From Micromonospora echinaurantiaca (GTDB lineage: Bacteria; Actinomycetota; Actinomycetes; Mycobacteriales; Micromonosporaceae), in assembly GCF_900090235.1 (NCBI RefSeq), contig NZ_LT607750.1, positions 5,757,001 through 5,821,000 on the forward strand: a stretch of 64,000 nt of DNA. The letters are read 5' to 3'. Below the pieces are notes generated by a model. That model had not been told where the DNA came from. It ran no database searches and saw nothing but the letters and a program-made list of their open reading frames with translations. How positions within the stretch are numbered: position 1 is the first letter of the stretch; each line of letters starts with the position of its first letter. Both the position numbers and the translations under genes were made by a program. This document shows, in pieces, positions 17,742 through 25,108 of this stretch.

Positions 17742-18776
17742 GTGCGCGCATCCCGGTTGATCTCCCTGGTCCTGCTGCTCCAGGCGCGGGAGACGATGAC
17801 CGCCGCGGAGCTGGCCCGGGAGCTGGAGGTCTCCGAGCGGACGGTCTACCGGGACGTGCTCGCGCTCTCCGCCGCCGGCGTGCCGGTCTACGCCGACCGG
17901 GGCCGGGCCGGCGGCTACCGGTTGCTCGGCGGCTACCGGACCCGGCTGACCGGGCTGACCCGGGGCGAGGCGGAGGCGCTCTTCCTGGCCGGGCTGCCCG
18001 GCCCGGCCGGTGACATGGGGCTCGCCGACGCGGTCGCGGCGGCCGAGCTGAAGGTGCTGGCCGCGCTCCCGCCCGCGCTGCGGGACGCGCCGGCCCGCAC
18101 CGGGCAGCGGTTCCACCTGGACGTGCCGGGCTGGTTCCGGGAGACCGGGCCGCCGCCGTGGCTGGGTGAGCTGGCCGGGGCGGTCTGGCGGGACCGGGTG
18201 GTCGAGCTGCGCTATCGGCGCGGTGACCGGGAGGTCACCCGGGAGCTGTCCCCGTACGGGCTGGTGCTCAAGAGCGGGATCTGGTACCTGATCGGCCGGG
18301 TCGGCGACGGGTACCGGACGTACCGGGTGGACCGGGTCACCGGCGTCGAGGTGCGGGCGGAGACCTTCGCCCGGGACGAGGGGTTCGACCTGGCCGGGTA
18401 CTGGCGGGAGCAGGCCGAGGCGTTCCTGCGGAGCATGCTGCGGGCCCAGGTGACCGTCCGGCTCAGCCCCGCCGGCCTGCGCCAGCTCCGGCACACCGCC
18501 GACGCCCCCTTCGCGTACGAGGAGGCGCTGGCCGCCGCCGGGGAACCCGACGGGCAGGGTTGGGTGGTGACCCGGCTGCCCGTCGAGTCCCTCGTGGTGG
18601 CGTACACCCAGCTGCTCGGGCTGGGGCCGGAGGTCGAGGTGCTCGAACCGCCGGAACTGCGGGCCCGGCTGGCCGAGGCGACGGCCCGCGCCGCCGCCCG
18701 CTACGCCACGTCGCCGCCGCCCGGGCCAGACGGCGCGGACGGGACCCGGAGACCGCCGGTCAGCGGTAGCCGGTGA
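17742..18776 (+). CDS. WYL domain-containing HTH transcriptional regulator
   Basis: The 344-aa protein starts with a DeoR/HTH_11 domain (MTAAELARELEVSERTVYRDV, residues about 20-42), then a WYL domain (LVLKSGIWYLIGRVGDGYRTYRVDRV) and a WCX C-terminal domain. WYL regulators respond to small ligands or nucleic acid; target unknown. The GTG start at 17742 has CAGGAT 6 nt upstream and no ribosome binding site. The 3' end overlaps the convergent SDR gene by 17 bp. Confidence 0.9.
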   Translation: MRASRLISLVLLLQARETMTAAELARELEVSERTVYRDVLALSAAGVPVYADRGRAGGYRLLGGYRTRLTGLTRGEAEALFLAGLPGPAGDMGLADAVAAAELKVLAALPPALRDAPARTGQRFHLDVPGWFRETGPPPWLGELAGAVWRDRVVELRYRRGDREVTRELSPYGLVLKSGIWYLIGRVGDGYRTYRVDRVTGVEVRAETFARDEGFDLAGYWREQAEAFLRSMLRAQVTVRLSPAGLRQLRHTADAPFAYEEALAAAGEPDGQGWVVTRLPVESLVVAYTQLLGLGPEVEVLEPPELRARLAEATARAAARYATSPPPGPDGADGTRRPPVSGSR

Positions 18777-19674
18777 CGTCCGCCGGCTTGCCCGGGTCCT
18801 GCACCTCGACGATGTACCGCCAGGCGTCCGGCCGGCTGCCGTCGAGGTCGGTGAAGCCGTACACCTGGGCCAGCTCGCCGCTGGAGACGGACCTGCCGTT
18901 CCAGCGGGCCCGGTCCTCGTCGGCGGCCAGGGCGGCGACCGCCCGCCCGACGAACGCCGGCGACTCCGAGATGGCGAAGTGCGGCTCCCGGGCCAGCGCG
19001 TCCCGCCAGTTCTCCTCGGTCACCCCGAAGTGCTCCAGCATGAGCTCGGAGCGCAGCCAGCCGGGGGTGAGCGCGACCGAGGTGCAGCCGTACGGCGCCA
19101 GCTCGTGCGCCCAGCTCTCGGCGAGCCGGTTCACCGACACCTTCGCCAGGTCGTAGAAGACCGACAGCCGGTAGTTCGCGTCGTTGTACTCCTTGGTGCC
19201 GTCGCCGATCTCGACGACCAGGCCGCCGGGGCGGCGGATCAGCAGCGGCAGGGCGTGGTGGCTGGTGACGATGTGCGTGTCGATCGCCAGCCGGAGCGTC
19301 CGGAAGCCGGCGTCCAGCGGCTGCTCCCAGACCGGCTTGTGCCAGGTGACCAGCGACTCGGCCCCCCAGATGTCGTTCACCAGCACGTCGAGGCGGCCCT
19401 GCTCGGCGTCGATCCGGGCGACCAGGTCGCGGACCTGGTCGGGAACCAGGTGGTCGACCACGACCGGGATGCCTTCGCCGCCGGCGGCGGTGACCAGCTC
19501 GGCGGTCTCCTCGATGGTCTCCGGCCGGCCCAGCTCCGACCGGCCGGCTCGGCTGCTGCGCCCGGTGGCGTAGACGGTGGCTCCGGCGGCGCCGAGCTGC
19601 ACGGCGATCTGCCGTCCGGCGCCCCGACTCGCTCCCGCGACCAACGCGATCTTCCCTGTCAGCGGTTTCGTCAT
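18760..19674 (-). CDS. SDR family oxidoreductase
   Basis: The 304-aa Rossmann protein has a glycine motif VAGASRGAGRQIAV near the N-terminus, DVLVNDIWGAES in place of the usual NNAG, and a YDLAK catalytic Tyr/Lys near residue 165. The NDIWG variant and the late FGVTEENWRDAL segment match a subgroup often labelled SDR family oxidoreductase in actinomycetes; substrate unknown. The ATG at 19674 has CACGCT 6 nt upstream. Its 3' end overlaps the WYL gene convergently, so antisense interference is possible. Confidence 0.88.
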   Translation of the reverse strand: MTKPLTGKIALVAGASRGAGRQIAVQLGAAGATVYATGRSSRAGRSELGRPETIEETAELVTAAGGEGIPVVVDHLVPDQVRDLVARIDAEQGRLDVLVNDIWGAESLVTWHKPVWEQPLDAGFRTLRLAIDTHIVTSHHALPLLIRRPGGLVVEIGDGTKEYNDANYRLSVFYDLAKVSVNRLAESWAHELAPYGCTSVALTPGWLRSELMLEHFGVTEENWRDALAREPHFAISESPAFVGRAVAALAADEDRARWNGRSVSSGELAQVYGFTDLDGSRPDAWRYIVEVQDPGKPADVTGYR

Positions 19675-19727
19675 GGGTCGAGCGTGTCAGCAATACCTGA
19701 CAGCCGAAGTCGGGTTTCGCGCGACGG

Positions 19728-20447
19728 GTGTCGTCCGTCATGCTCGCCGGCATGCACCTGCTGCTCTCCGGCATCGTCGGCTCGGTCGCGTACGGGCTGG
19801 CCCGGCCCGGTTCGGATGTGGACCGGATCGGCGTGTTCGCGGCGCCCACTGTCGCGTTCCACGGCCTGCACCCGCCCCGCGAGTCGGTGGTCACCACCGA
19901 CCCGGACGTCACCCTGCACGAGGCCGCCAAGTACGCGCGGCTGGGCCTGAGCGGCAACCCGACCGCCACCGAGCTGATGTGGCTGCCGGACGACTGCTAC
20001 GAGACCCGGACGGAGTTCGGCGAGCGGCTGATCGCCATCCGCTCGGCCTTCCTCAGCGCGCCCCGGGTCCGCGACGCGTACCTGGGCTACGCCAGCCGCC
20101 AGTTCCGCAAGCTGGAGTCGCGCGGCGACGGGAGCTTCTCGGCCGACACCCGCCGCCGGACCGCGAAGCACGCCCGGCACCTGGCCCGGCTGGTGCACCA
20201 GGGGCGGCTGCTCTACGCCACCGGGGTGCTGGAGATCCGGCTCGCCGACCCGGAATGGTTCCGGGCGTTCGGCGAGCGGGTGGCCGGCGGCGAGCTGGAC
20301 GAGGCGCGGGCGCTGCTGGCCGAGGCCGAACTGGACTTCGACCGGATCCGCACCCCGTTGCCGGACCGCCCCGACGAGGCCGCTGTCGAGCGCTGGCTGC
20401 TCGACGTCCGCGCCGCACACCTGCCGCCGGAGCTACGCCCGCGCTAG
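19728..20447 (+). CDS. nucleotidyltransferase domain-containing protein
   Basis: The 239-aa protein has the polymerase-beta-type nucleotidyltransferase signature GSVAYGLARPGSDVDRIGV, with DVD providing metal ligands, and a helical C-terminal region (HEAAKYARLGLSGNPTATELMW, KHARHLARLVHQG). Similar proteins are annotated as predicted nucleotidyltransferases of the RNA-repair or tRNA-modifying type; the substrate is not known. Start choice is weak: GTG 19728, ATG 19740 and ATG 19752 are all in frame before LLLSGIVGSVAYG, and none has a clear ribosome binding site. Confidence 0.8.
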   Translation: MSSVMLAGMHLLLSGIVGSVAYGLARPGSDVDRIGVFAAPTVAFHGLHPPRESVVTTDPDVTLHEAAKYARLGLSGNPTATELMWLPDDCYETRTEFGERLIAIRSAFLSAPRVRDAYLGYASRQFRKLESRGDGSFSADTRRRTAKHARHLARLVHQGRLLYATGVLEIRLADPEWFRAFGERVAGGELDEARALLAEAELDFDRIRTPLPDRPDEAAVERWLLDVRAAHLPPELRPR

Positions 20448-20549
20448 CCGCGCCCTGTCGAGCTGCCCCGTGGGGACGGCTCGATCCAGCCGGCGGCACC
20501 CGAAACGCCGCGGGCGGCGACCGGCACCCCGGCACGCCCGGTAAATCCG

Positions 20550-20580
20550 TTGGCTGTCGGCCACAGCGGGCTGCTAGCGT
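20550..20580 (+). promoter_or_regulatory. promoter of the GNAT gene with a long leader
   Basis: TTGGCT at 20550-20555 and TAGCGT at 20575-20580 with a 19-bp spacer. The predicted transcript begins near 20587 and leaves a leader of about 115 nt before the GNAT start, which is long for this window and contains a small ORF and a hairpin. Confidence 0.5.
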
Positions 20581-20619
20581 CCCGGGGCGCCCTCGTCGAC
20601 GGGAAGGGAGGTGAGCACC

Positions 20620-20673
20620 GTGTCCACGACATCGCTGTGCTCCCGCCCGGTCACGAGGGCGCCGCGGTTCTGA
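20620..20673 (+). CDS. candidate 17-aa upstream leader peptide
   Basis: GTG at 20620 follows GGAGG (20607-20611) by 8 nt and opens a 17-codon frame, MSTTSLCSRPVTRAPRF, ending TGA at 20671-20673. It has a better ribosome binding site than many large genes here. It contains one Cys and three Arg. It ends inside a 9-bp stem that reaches close to the ribosome binding site of the GNAT gene, so ribosome position could influence downstream translation. I do not recognise it as a known leader family. Confidence 0.35.
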   Translation: MSTTSLCSRPVTRAPRF

Positions 20674-20684
20674 GCCGGGAGCAC
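20637..20684 (+). promoter_or_regulatory. hairpin enclosing the end of the leader ORF
   Basis: GTGCTCCCG (20637-20645) is the exact reverse complement of CGGGAGCAC (20676-20684). The right arm ends 8 nt before CGGAAGGA, the likely ribosome binding site of the GNAT gene at 20704. Confidence 0.45.
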
Positions 20685-20703
20685 GTCAACCCGGAAGGAC
20701 CCC

Positions 20704-21606
20704 ATGACCGACCTGGTCATCCGCCCGCTCACCGCGGGCGAGGAAGCACTGTTCGACTCCCTGCCGCACACCACACTGGTCGGGCGTGCCGCGTTCGGCG
20801 AGAACTACACCGACATGGCCGCCGACGGCCAGTACCGTCCCGAGTGGAGCTGGGTCGCCCTGCGCGACGGGGCCGTGGTGGCCCGGGCCGCCTGGTGGGG
20901 CGGACCGGACGACGAGTCGCCACTGGCGCTGGACTGGTTCGACTTCACCGACCGCGCGGCGGCGGTCGAGCTGCTGCGGACCGCGCCGCTGCGGGCCGAG
21001 TACTCGCTCTCGCTGCCGCCCGGCTGGCGGGACGACCCGGCCGTCCGGGCGCAGGCGCAGGCCCGGCTCGACGCGGCGGTCGCCGCCGGCATGTCCCCGC
21101 TGGTCGAGCGGTACCGGTACCGCTGGACACCGGAGTGCGGGCTGCCCGCCCGGCCCGGCCGACTGGAGTTCCGCCCGGAACCCGACGACGACATGATCCT
21201 CGACGTGCTGCGCCGGGTGGGCGAGGGAAGCCTGGACGCGCACACCCGGCACACCGCCGCCGAGCAGGGGCCGGACGCGGCGGCGCGGGAGGAACTCGAC
21301 CTGCTGCGCTGGCTGCCGAGCCCGCGCGACTGGTGGCGGCTGGCCTGGACGCCCGAGGGCGAACTCGTCGGCATCACCGTGCCGGCACGCAACCACAGCG
21401 ACCCGATCGTCGGCTTCGTCGGCGTGCTGCCCGCACAGCGCGGCCAGGGGTACGCCTACGACCTGCTGGTCGAGACCACCCACCTGCTGGTCGGGACGGG
21501 GGCGGACCGGATCGTGGCGGGCACCGACCAGACCAACCATCCGATGGCGGCCGCCTTCGCCCGGGCCGGCTACCCCATCGAGCGGGAACGCATCGACCTG
21601 GTGTGA
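20704..21606 (+). CDS. GNAT family N-acetyltransferase
   Basis: The 300-aa protein has a divergent N-terminal GNAT-like half (WVALRDGAVVARAAWWGG) and a C-terminal GNAT domain with the acetyl-CoA loop GVLPAQRGQGYAYDLL (Q/R-x-x-G-x-G/A form) and GTDQTNHPMAAAFARAGY. Acceptor unknown. ATG at 20704 is well supported by GGAAGGA. Monocistronic, behind a long leader with a possible leader peptide, and ended by a 13-bp hairpin at 21615-21643. Confidence 0.88.
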   Translation: MTDLVIRPLTAGEEALFDSLPHTTLVGRAAFGENYTDMAADGQYRPEWSWVALRDGAVVARAAWWGGPDDESPLALDWFDFTDRAAAVELLRTAPLRAEYSLSLPPGWRDDPAVRAQAQARLDAAVAAGMSPLVERYRYRWTPECGLPARPGRLEFRPEPDDDMILDVLRRVGEGSLDAHTRHTAAEQGPDAAAREELDLLRWLPSPRDWWRLAWTPEGELVGITVPARNHSDPIVGFVGVLPAQRGQGYAYDLLVETTHLLVGTGADRIVAGTDQTNHPMAAAFARAGYPIERERIDLV

Positions 21607-21614
21607 GATCGCGG

Positions 21615-21643
21615 CTCCCGGCGCCGGTGTCCGGCGCCGGGAG
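21615..21643. terminator. hairpin between GNAT and AlaX genes
   Basis: CTCCCGGCGCCGG (21615-21627) and CCGGCGCCGGGAG (21631-21643) form a perfect 13-bp stem with a 3-nt loop between convergent genes. Confidence 0.65.
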
Positions 21644-21651
21644 TCACCGGC

Positions 21652-22389
21652 TCAGTCCGCCAGGCGGATCCGCACCCGGCGGTTGGCCCGGCCCTTGCTC
21701 TCCACCTTGACCACCTGCACCTTGCCGATCTGCGCGGTCGAGGCGACGTGCGTGCCGCCGTCGGCCTGCACGTCCAGGCCGACGATGTCGACGATCCGGA
21801 CCTCCTGCTCGTCCGGCGGGATCAGGTTCGACTGGGTGCGGATGATGTCCGGCAGGGCGAGCGCCTCGGCCCGGGGCAGCACCCGGACGGCCACCGACCG
21901 GTCGGCCGCCACCTCGGCGTTGACCAGGTCCTCGATCCGGCTCTTGAAGTCCGGTGGCACCTCGGGCAGGTTGAAGTCCATCCGGGCCTCGCCCGGTTCC
22001 ATGTTGCCGCCGGTGACCAGCGCGCCGAAGTCGCGGAAGACCACCCCGCAGAGCACGTGCAGCCCCGAGTGGGTACGCATCAGCGAGGTACGACGCTGGT
22101 CCTCGACCGCGCCGGTGACCGTGGTCCCGGCCGGCGGCAGCGGGTCACCCTCGGCCGGGATCAGCCAGAGGTCGTCGCCCTTGCGGGTGCCGACGATCCG
22201 GGTCTGCACCCCCTGCCAGAGCAGTACGCCGTGGTCCGGCGGCTGGCCGCCGCCGCCCGGGTAGAACGCCGAGCGGTCCAGCACGATGCCCTGCTCCGGG
22301 TCGGCGTGCAGCACCGTGCACTGCCACTCGCGCAGGGTCGGGTCGGCGAGGTCCAGCCGGTGCGTACGTCCGTGGTGTGTGACGCCCAT
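21652..22389 (-). CDS. alanyl-tRNA editing protein (AlaX-type trans-editing hydrolase)
   Basis: Free-standing homologue of the AlaRS editing domain; AlaX proteins deacylate Ser- or Gly-tRNA(Ala). The 245-aa protein has SAFYPGGGGQPPDHG, the first metal motif HSGLH (HxxxH) and the second motif region QADGGTHVAST. In AlaRS and many AlaX proteins the second motif is CGGTH; here the cysteine position is Asp, read directly from the DNA at about 21766. Asp can bind zinc, so activity may be kept, or this is a subfamily feature. The ATG at 22389 follows the alpha/beta hydrolase stop by 11 nt, suggesting one transcript from DUF2516 onward. Confidence 0.88.
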   Translation of the reverse strand: MGVTHHGRTHRLDLADPTLREWQCTVLHADPEQGIVLDRSAFYPGGGGQPPDHGVLLWQGVQTRIVGTRKGDDLWLIPAEGDPLPPAGTTVTGAVEDQRRTSLMRTHSGLHVLCGVVFRDFGALVTGGNMEPGEARMDFNLPEVPPDFKSRIEDLVNAEVAADRSVAVRVLPRAEALALPDIIRTQSNLIPPDEQEVRIVDIVGLDVQADGGTHVASTAQIGKVQVVKVESKGRANRRVRIRLAD

Positions 22390-22400
22390 GACAGGGCAGG

Positions 22401-23288
22401 TTACTCGTTGAGGAAGGTGGAGATCCGCGTTCGCAGGTCGGCGCGTTCGGTCCAGAGCACGCCGGGCCGGTCGTACACGTGCAGGGTGGCCGCCGGCAGC
22501 GCGGCCGCGAGCTGCTCGGCGACCTCCACCGGGTGCAGGTCGTCGCCGGCGCACCCGATCACCAGGGCCGGCGCGGTCACCGCGGCCAGCGCCCCGGCGT
22601 CGCGCAGCGGCACCTGCTCGGGCAGGCTGGCCAGCCCCGGTGCGAGCCCGTCGCGCAGCAGCTGGTCCAGTCGCTGGCGCAGGTACGCCCATCCGGCCGG
22701 GGTGTTGCGCACGGCCGGGGGCAGCTCCACCGAGACCACCTCGGCGACCGTCGAGGCGTCGCCGCTCTCCACCGCGTCGAGCAGCGCGGTCAGCCGGGCC
22801 TGCGCGACCTCGCCGCGCGGCCGGTCGAGCACCGCCGGCAGGAAGAACACCAGCCGCTCGAAGCGCTCCGGGCTCTCGGCGAGCAGCCGGCAGAGCGCGC
22901 CCGCGCCGAGGCTCGCGCCGAACGCCCGGGTGGCCCCGCCGAGGTCGGCGACGGCCCGCAGGTCACGGGCGAGGTCCAGATAGCTCCACGGACCGGGCGG
23001 CGCGTCGGAGCGACCGTGCCCGCGGAACTGGAAGAAGAGCTTGCGGCCGGTGACCCCGCTGCCGAACGGCCGGGTGGTGGCGATGCCGTTGCCCAATCCG
23101 TGGGCGAACACGGTGACCGGGTCGCCGGCCCCGGTGACCAGCCGTTCCAGCCGTACGCCGTGCGGCGTGGCGACCAGCTCGGTCTCCGGTTCGGGCAGGG
23201 CCGGCCGCCCGGTACGCGGGCCACCCGGCCCCGGACCCCAGGTGCGCGGCCCGCCGTCCGGCGGTGGTGGCCAGCGGAAACCTCTCAC
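22401..23288 (-). CDS. alpha/beta hydrolase
   Basis: The 295-aa protein has a proline- and glycine-rich N-terminal stretch of about 30 residues, then an alpha/beta hydrolase core: VTVFAHGLGNG (oxyanion region), FRGHGRSDAP, and nucleophile elbow GASLGAG. The acid (CAGDDLHP) is visible; where the family has a catalytic His the C-terminus reads LHVYDRPGVLW, so the triad His is not obvious. Substrate unknown. Its GTG start overlaps the DUF2516 stop (GTGA at 23285-23288), so the two are co-translated. Confidence 0.85.
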   Translation of the reverse strand: MRGFRWPPPPDGGPRTWGPGPGGPRTGRPALPEPETELVATPHGVRLERLVTGAGDPVTVFAHGLGNGIATTRPFGSGVTGRKLFFQFRGHGRSDAPPGPWSYLDLARDLRAVADLGGATRAFGASLGAGALCRLLAESPERFERLVFFLPAVLDRPRGEVAQARLTALLDAVESGDASTVAEVVSVELPPAVRNTPAGWAYLRQRLDQLLRDGLAPGLASLPEQVPLRDAGALAAVTAPALVIGCAGDDLHPVEVAEQLAAALPAATLHVYDRPGVLWTERADLRTRISTFLNE

Positions 23289-23599
23289 CAGAACCCTTTG
23301 CCGTCGCTCAGGTCGCGCAGCCCGACCCGGACGTCGAGCAGGTAGATCAGCGCGGCCGCGATGCCGATCAGTCCGAAGAGGCTGATCGGGCCGAACCCGA
23401 GCAGGGTCAGCACCAGGCAGACCGCCAGGATGGCGATCCAGCCGCCCTTGGGCAGCGTGCCGATGGCGGGGAAGGCGTCGGACCGCTGGGTGATGGCGTG
23501 CACCAGCGCGACGCCCTGGATGATCAGCGCGAAGACGAGCAGGATCAGCTCGATCACGTAGCGGACTTCGAAGGCGAAGAGCGGCGCGGCGTTGGCCAT
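23285..23599 (-). CDS. DUF2516 family membrane protein
   Basis: The 104-aa protein has two strong transmembrane helices (VRYVIELILLVFALIIQGVALV and WIAILAVCLVLTLLGF) and a third weaker one (LFGLIGIAAALIYLLDVR). It matches the small membrane protein next to hbhA in mycobacteria (Rv0476, from memory). Function unknown. TAAGCT lies 7 nt upstream of the ATG, so it is probably leaderless. First gene of a unit with the hydrolase and AlaX. Confidence 0.88.
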   Translation of the reverse strand: MANAAPLFAFEVRYVIELILLVFALIIQGVALVHAITQRSDAFPAIGTLPKGGWIAILAVCLVLTLLGFGPISLFGLIGIAAALIYLLDVRVGLRDLSDGKGFW

Positions 23600-23613
23600 G
23601 ACGGCAAGCTTAT

Positions 23614-23662
23614 GCCGGCGACCCCGGAAACGTCCGACAAGGACGCCTCCGGGGTCGCCGGC
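23614..23662 (-). terminator. hairpin after the hbhA-like gene
   Basis: GCCGGCGACCCCGGA (23614-23628) and TCCGGGGTCGCCGGC (23648-23662) form a perfect 15-bp stem with a 19-nt loop, lying just after the hbhA-like stop codon on the minus strand and before the DUF2516 gene. Confidence 0.65.
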
Positions 23663-23670
23663 TCAGCGGA

Positions 23671-24399
23671 TCACTCGGCGGCCGGGCGGGTCCGCTTGGT
23701 GGTCCGGGGCAGCTTCGCCGACGGGGTGGCGGCCGGCTTCACCGCCTTGGCGGTGGTCTTGCGGGCCCGGGTGGTGGCCTTCTTCGCGGCGGCCGGCTTG
23801 GCCTCGACGACCTCGGCGACCTCGGCCGGGGTGGGCACCTCGGCGACCGGCTCGACCGGCTCGGCCGGCTTCACGGCGGCGGCCGGCGCGGTGGCCTCGG
23901 TCGCCTCGATGTCGGCGTTCACCGTGTCGGCGGCCCCCAGCACGCCGGCGCCGACCACCCGCTCACCGCGGGCGACCAGCGCGCCGTACGCGGCGAGCGC
24001 CCGCTCCTGGGCGGTCTGGGCGCCGGCCACCACGACGGCGGCGTTGCGGGTGGCCACCTCGCGCAGCCGGTCGAGGTCGGCGACCTCGCGCAGCTTGTTC
24101 AGGTCGGCGACCTCGCGCAGCTTGTTCAGGTCGGCCGCCTCGCGCAGCTTGTTCAGGTCGGCCGGGGCCTTCTCGCGCAGGTTGCCGGCGGTCTGGTTCG
24201 CGGTGCGCAGCGTCTCGTTGGCCTTCTGGCGCAGCTCGACGCCGGTGACGACGGCCTTGCCGCCGAGGTCGGCGACGACCTTGGTGCCGAGGTCGCTGAC
24301 CACGGCGGGGAGCTTGCGCAGCTGCTGGAGGGCCAGCTCGCCGGCGCCGGCGGCGGCGTAGATCGGGGCCGGGATGCGGTTGGTCTTCGGCTGGGTCAT
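23671..24399 (-). CDS. hbhA: HbhA-like heparin-binding hemagglutinin homologue
   Basis: The 242-aa protein is organised like mycobacterial HBHA: a short N-terminal helix (PAPIYAAAGAGELALQQLRKLP), a long coiled coil, and a C-terminal Ala/Pro/Lys-rich tail (KKATTRARKTTAKAVKPAAT) that in HBHA binds heparan sulfate. The coiled coil contains four tandem 9-residue units of the form DLNKLREVA (24052-24159), which are not standard heptads. No signal peptide is seen, as in HBHA. It is co-translated with the upstream XRE gene (ATGA at 24396-24399), the arrangement of Rv0474-Rv0475. In a soil organism a host-adhesion role is unlikely; it may act in aggregation, lipid inclusions or envelope organisation. 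Confidence 0.82.
   Translation of the reverse strand: MTQPKTNRIPAPIYAAAGAGELALQQLRKLPAVVSDLGTKVVADLGGKAVVTGVELRQKANETLRTANQTAGNLREKAPADLNKLREAADLNKLREVADLNKLREVADLDRLREVATRNAAVVVAGAQTAQERALAAYGALVARGERVVGAGVLGAADTVNADIEATEATAPAAAVKPAEPVEPVAEVPTPAEVAEVVEAKPAAAKKATTRARKTTAKAVKPAATPSAKLPRTTKRTRPAAE
24052..24159 (-). repeat. four tandem 27-bp repeats inside the hbhA-like gene
   Basis: Four consecutive 27-bp units, each encoding a variant of DLNKLREVA (DLNKLREAA, DLNKLREVA twice, DLDRLREVA). The nucleotide copies are nearly identical, so recent unit duplication is likely and copy number may vary between strains. Confidence 0.85.
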
Positions 24400-24998
24400 G
24401 ACTTCTCCTCCTCGGCCGCCTCGGCGGCCTTCTTCGCGGGGGTCGGTGCGGGGGTGGCGCCGGCCTCGGTGACGGCGACCGACTCGAGCACGGCCTCGGT
24501 CGGCGTGCCCGCTTCGGTGGTGGGACCGGTGACGGTCGGGTTGACCAGGGCGGGCGCCTCCTCGGCGGACCCGGGTGCGGACGGTCGCGGCGCCTCGGTG
24601 GGCTCCGCCGCCGGGGGCTGCTGCGCGGTCTCCGCCGCGGCCGTCGCCTCGGCGAGCCGCGCGTTCTCCCGGCGGAACGTCTCGTAGATCTGGCTGAGCG
24701 ACTGCTTCTGCGCCATGGTCAGGTCGGGGTCGACGGCGATGGCCGCGAGCACCCCCTGACCCTCCTTGTCGTCGAGCAGCCCGGCCCGCAGGTACATCGC
24801 CGGGGTGGAGACCCGCAGCGCGCTGGCCAACTGCTGGAGCACCTCGGCGCTGGGCTTGCGCAGGCCGCGCTCGATCTGGCTCAGATACGGGTTGCTGACC
24901 CCCGCCTGCTCGGCGAGCTGCCGCAGCGAGATCTTCGCGTTGCGGCGCAGGTCGCGAATGAACCCGCCGACGTCGGGAAGGTCCTTGGGTGTGGCCAT
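24396..24998 (-). CDS. XRE family transcriptional regulator with long Ala/Pro/Glu tail
   Basis: The 200-aa protein has an N-terminal lambda-repressor-like HTH (FIRDLRRNAKISLRQLAEQA, GVSNPYLSQIERGLRKPS; residues about 13-65), then a helical region (MAQKQSLSQIYETFRRENARL) and an acidic, Ala/Pro-rich tail of about 80 residues ending AEAAEEEKS. It corresponds to Rv0474 beside hbhA. TTGCAG-17-TAGCGT lies 6 nt upstream of the ATG (25005-25033, minus strand), a leaderless promoter overlapping TGCTAAC half-sites, so autoregulation is likely. Confidence 0.88.
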   Translation of the reverse strand: MATPKDLPDVGGFIRDLRRNAKISLRQLAEQAGVSNPYLSQIERGLRKPSAEVLQQLASALRVSTPAMYLRAGLLDDKEGQGVLAAIAVDPDLTMAQKQSLSQIYETFRRENARLAEATAAAETAQQPPAAEPTEAPRPSAPGSAEEAPALVNPTVTGPTTEAGTPTEAVLESVAVTEAGATPAPTPAKKAAEAAEEEKS

Positions 24999-25004
24999 AC
25001 CCCG

Positions 25005-25102
25005 ACGCTAGTCCGCCCTGCTAACTCCTGCAAGCAAAGTGCTAACCAGAGTTAGCAAGGTCTCAGTAGGCGGTTGCGTCCGGGACGCCCCGTGCGTACG
25101 GT
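25005..25102. promoter_or_regulatory. divergent promoters and palindromic operator between XRE and hydrolase genes
   Basis: Minus strand: TTGCAG (25033-25028), 17-bp spacer, TAGCGT (25010-25005) for the XRE gene. Plus strand: TTGCGT (25074-25079), 17-bp spacer, TACGGT (25097-25102) for the hydrolase. Between them TGCTAAC (25040-25046), CAGA, GTTAGCA (25051-25057) forms a 7-4-7 palindrome, and a third TGCTAAC lies at 25019-25025 inside the XRE promoter spacer. The half-sites are A/T-containing islands in GC-rich DNA, so chance is unlikely. The natural ligand is the XRE protein, by inference. Confidence 0.7.
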
Positions 25103-25108
25103 CCTCCG

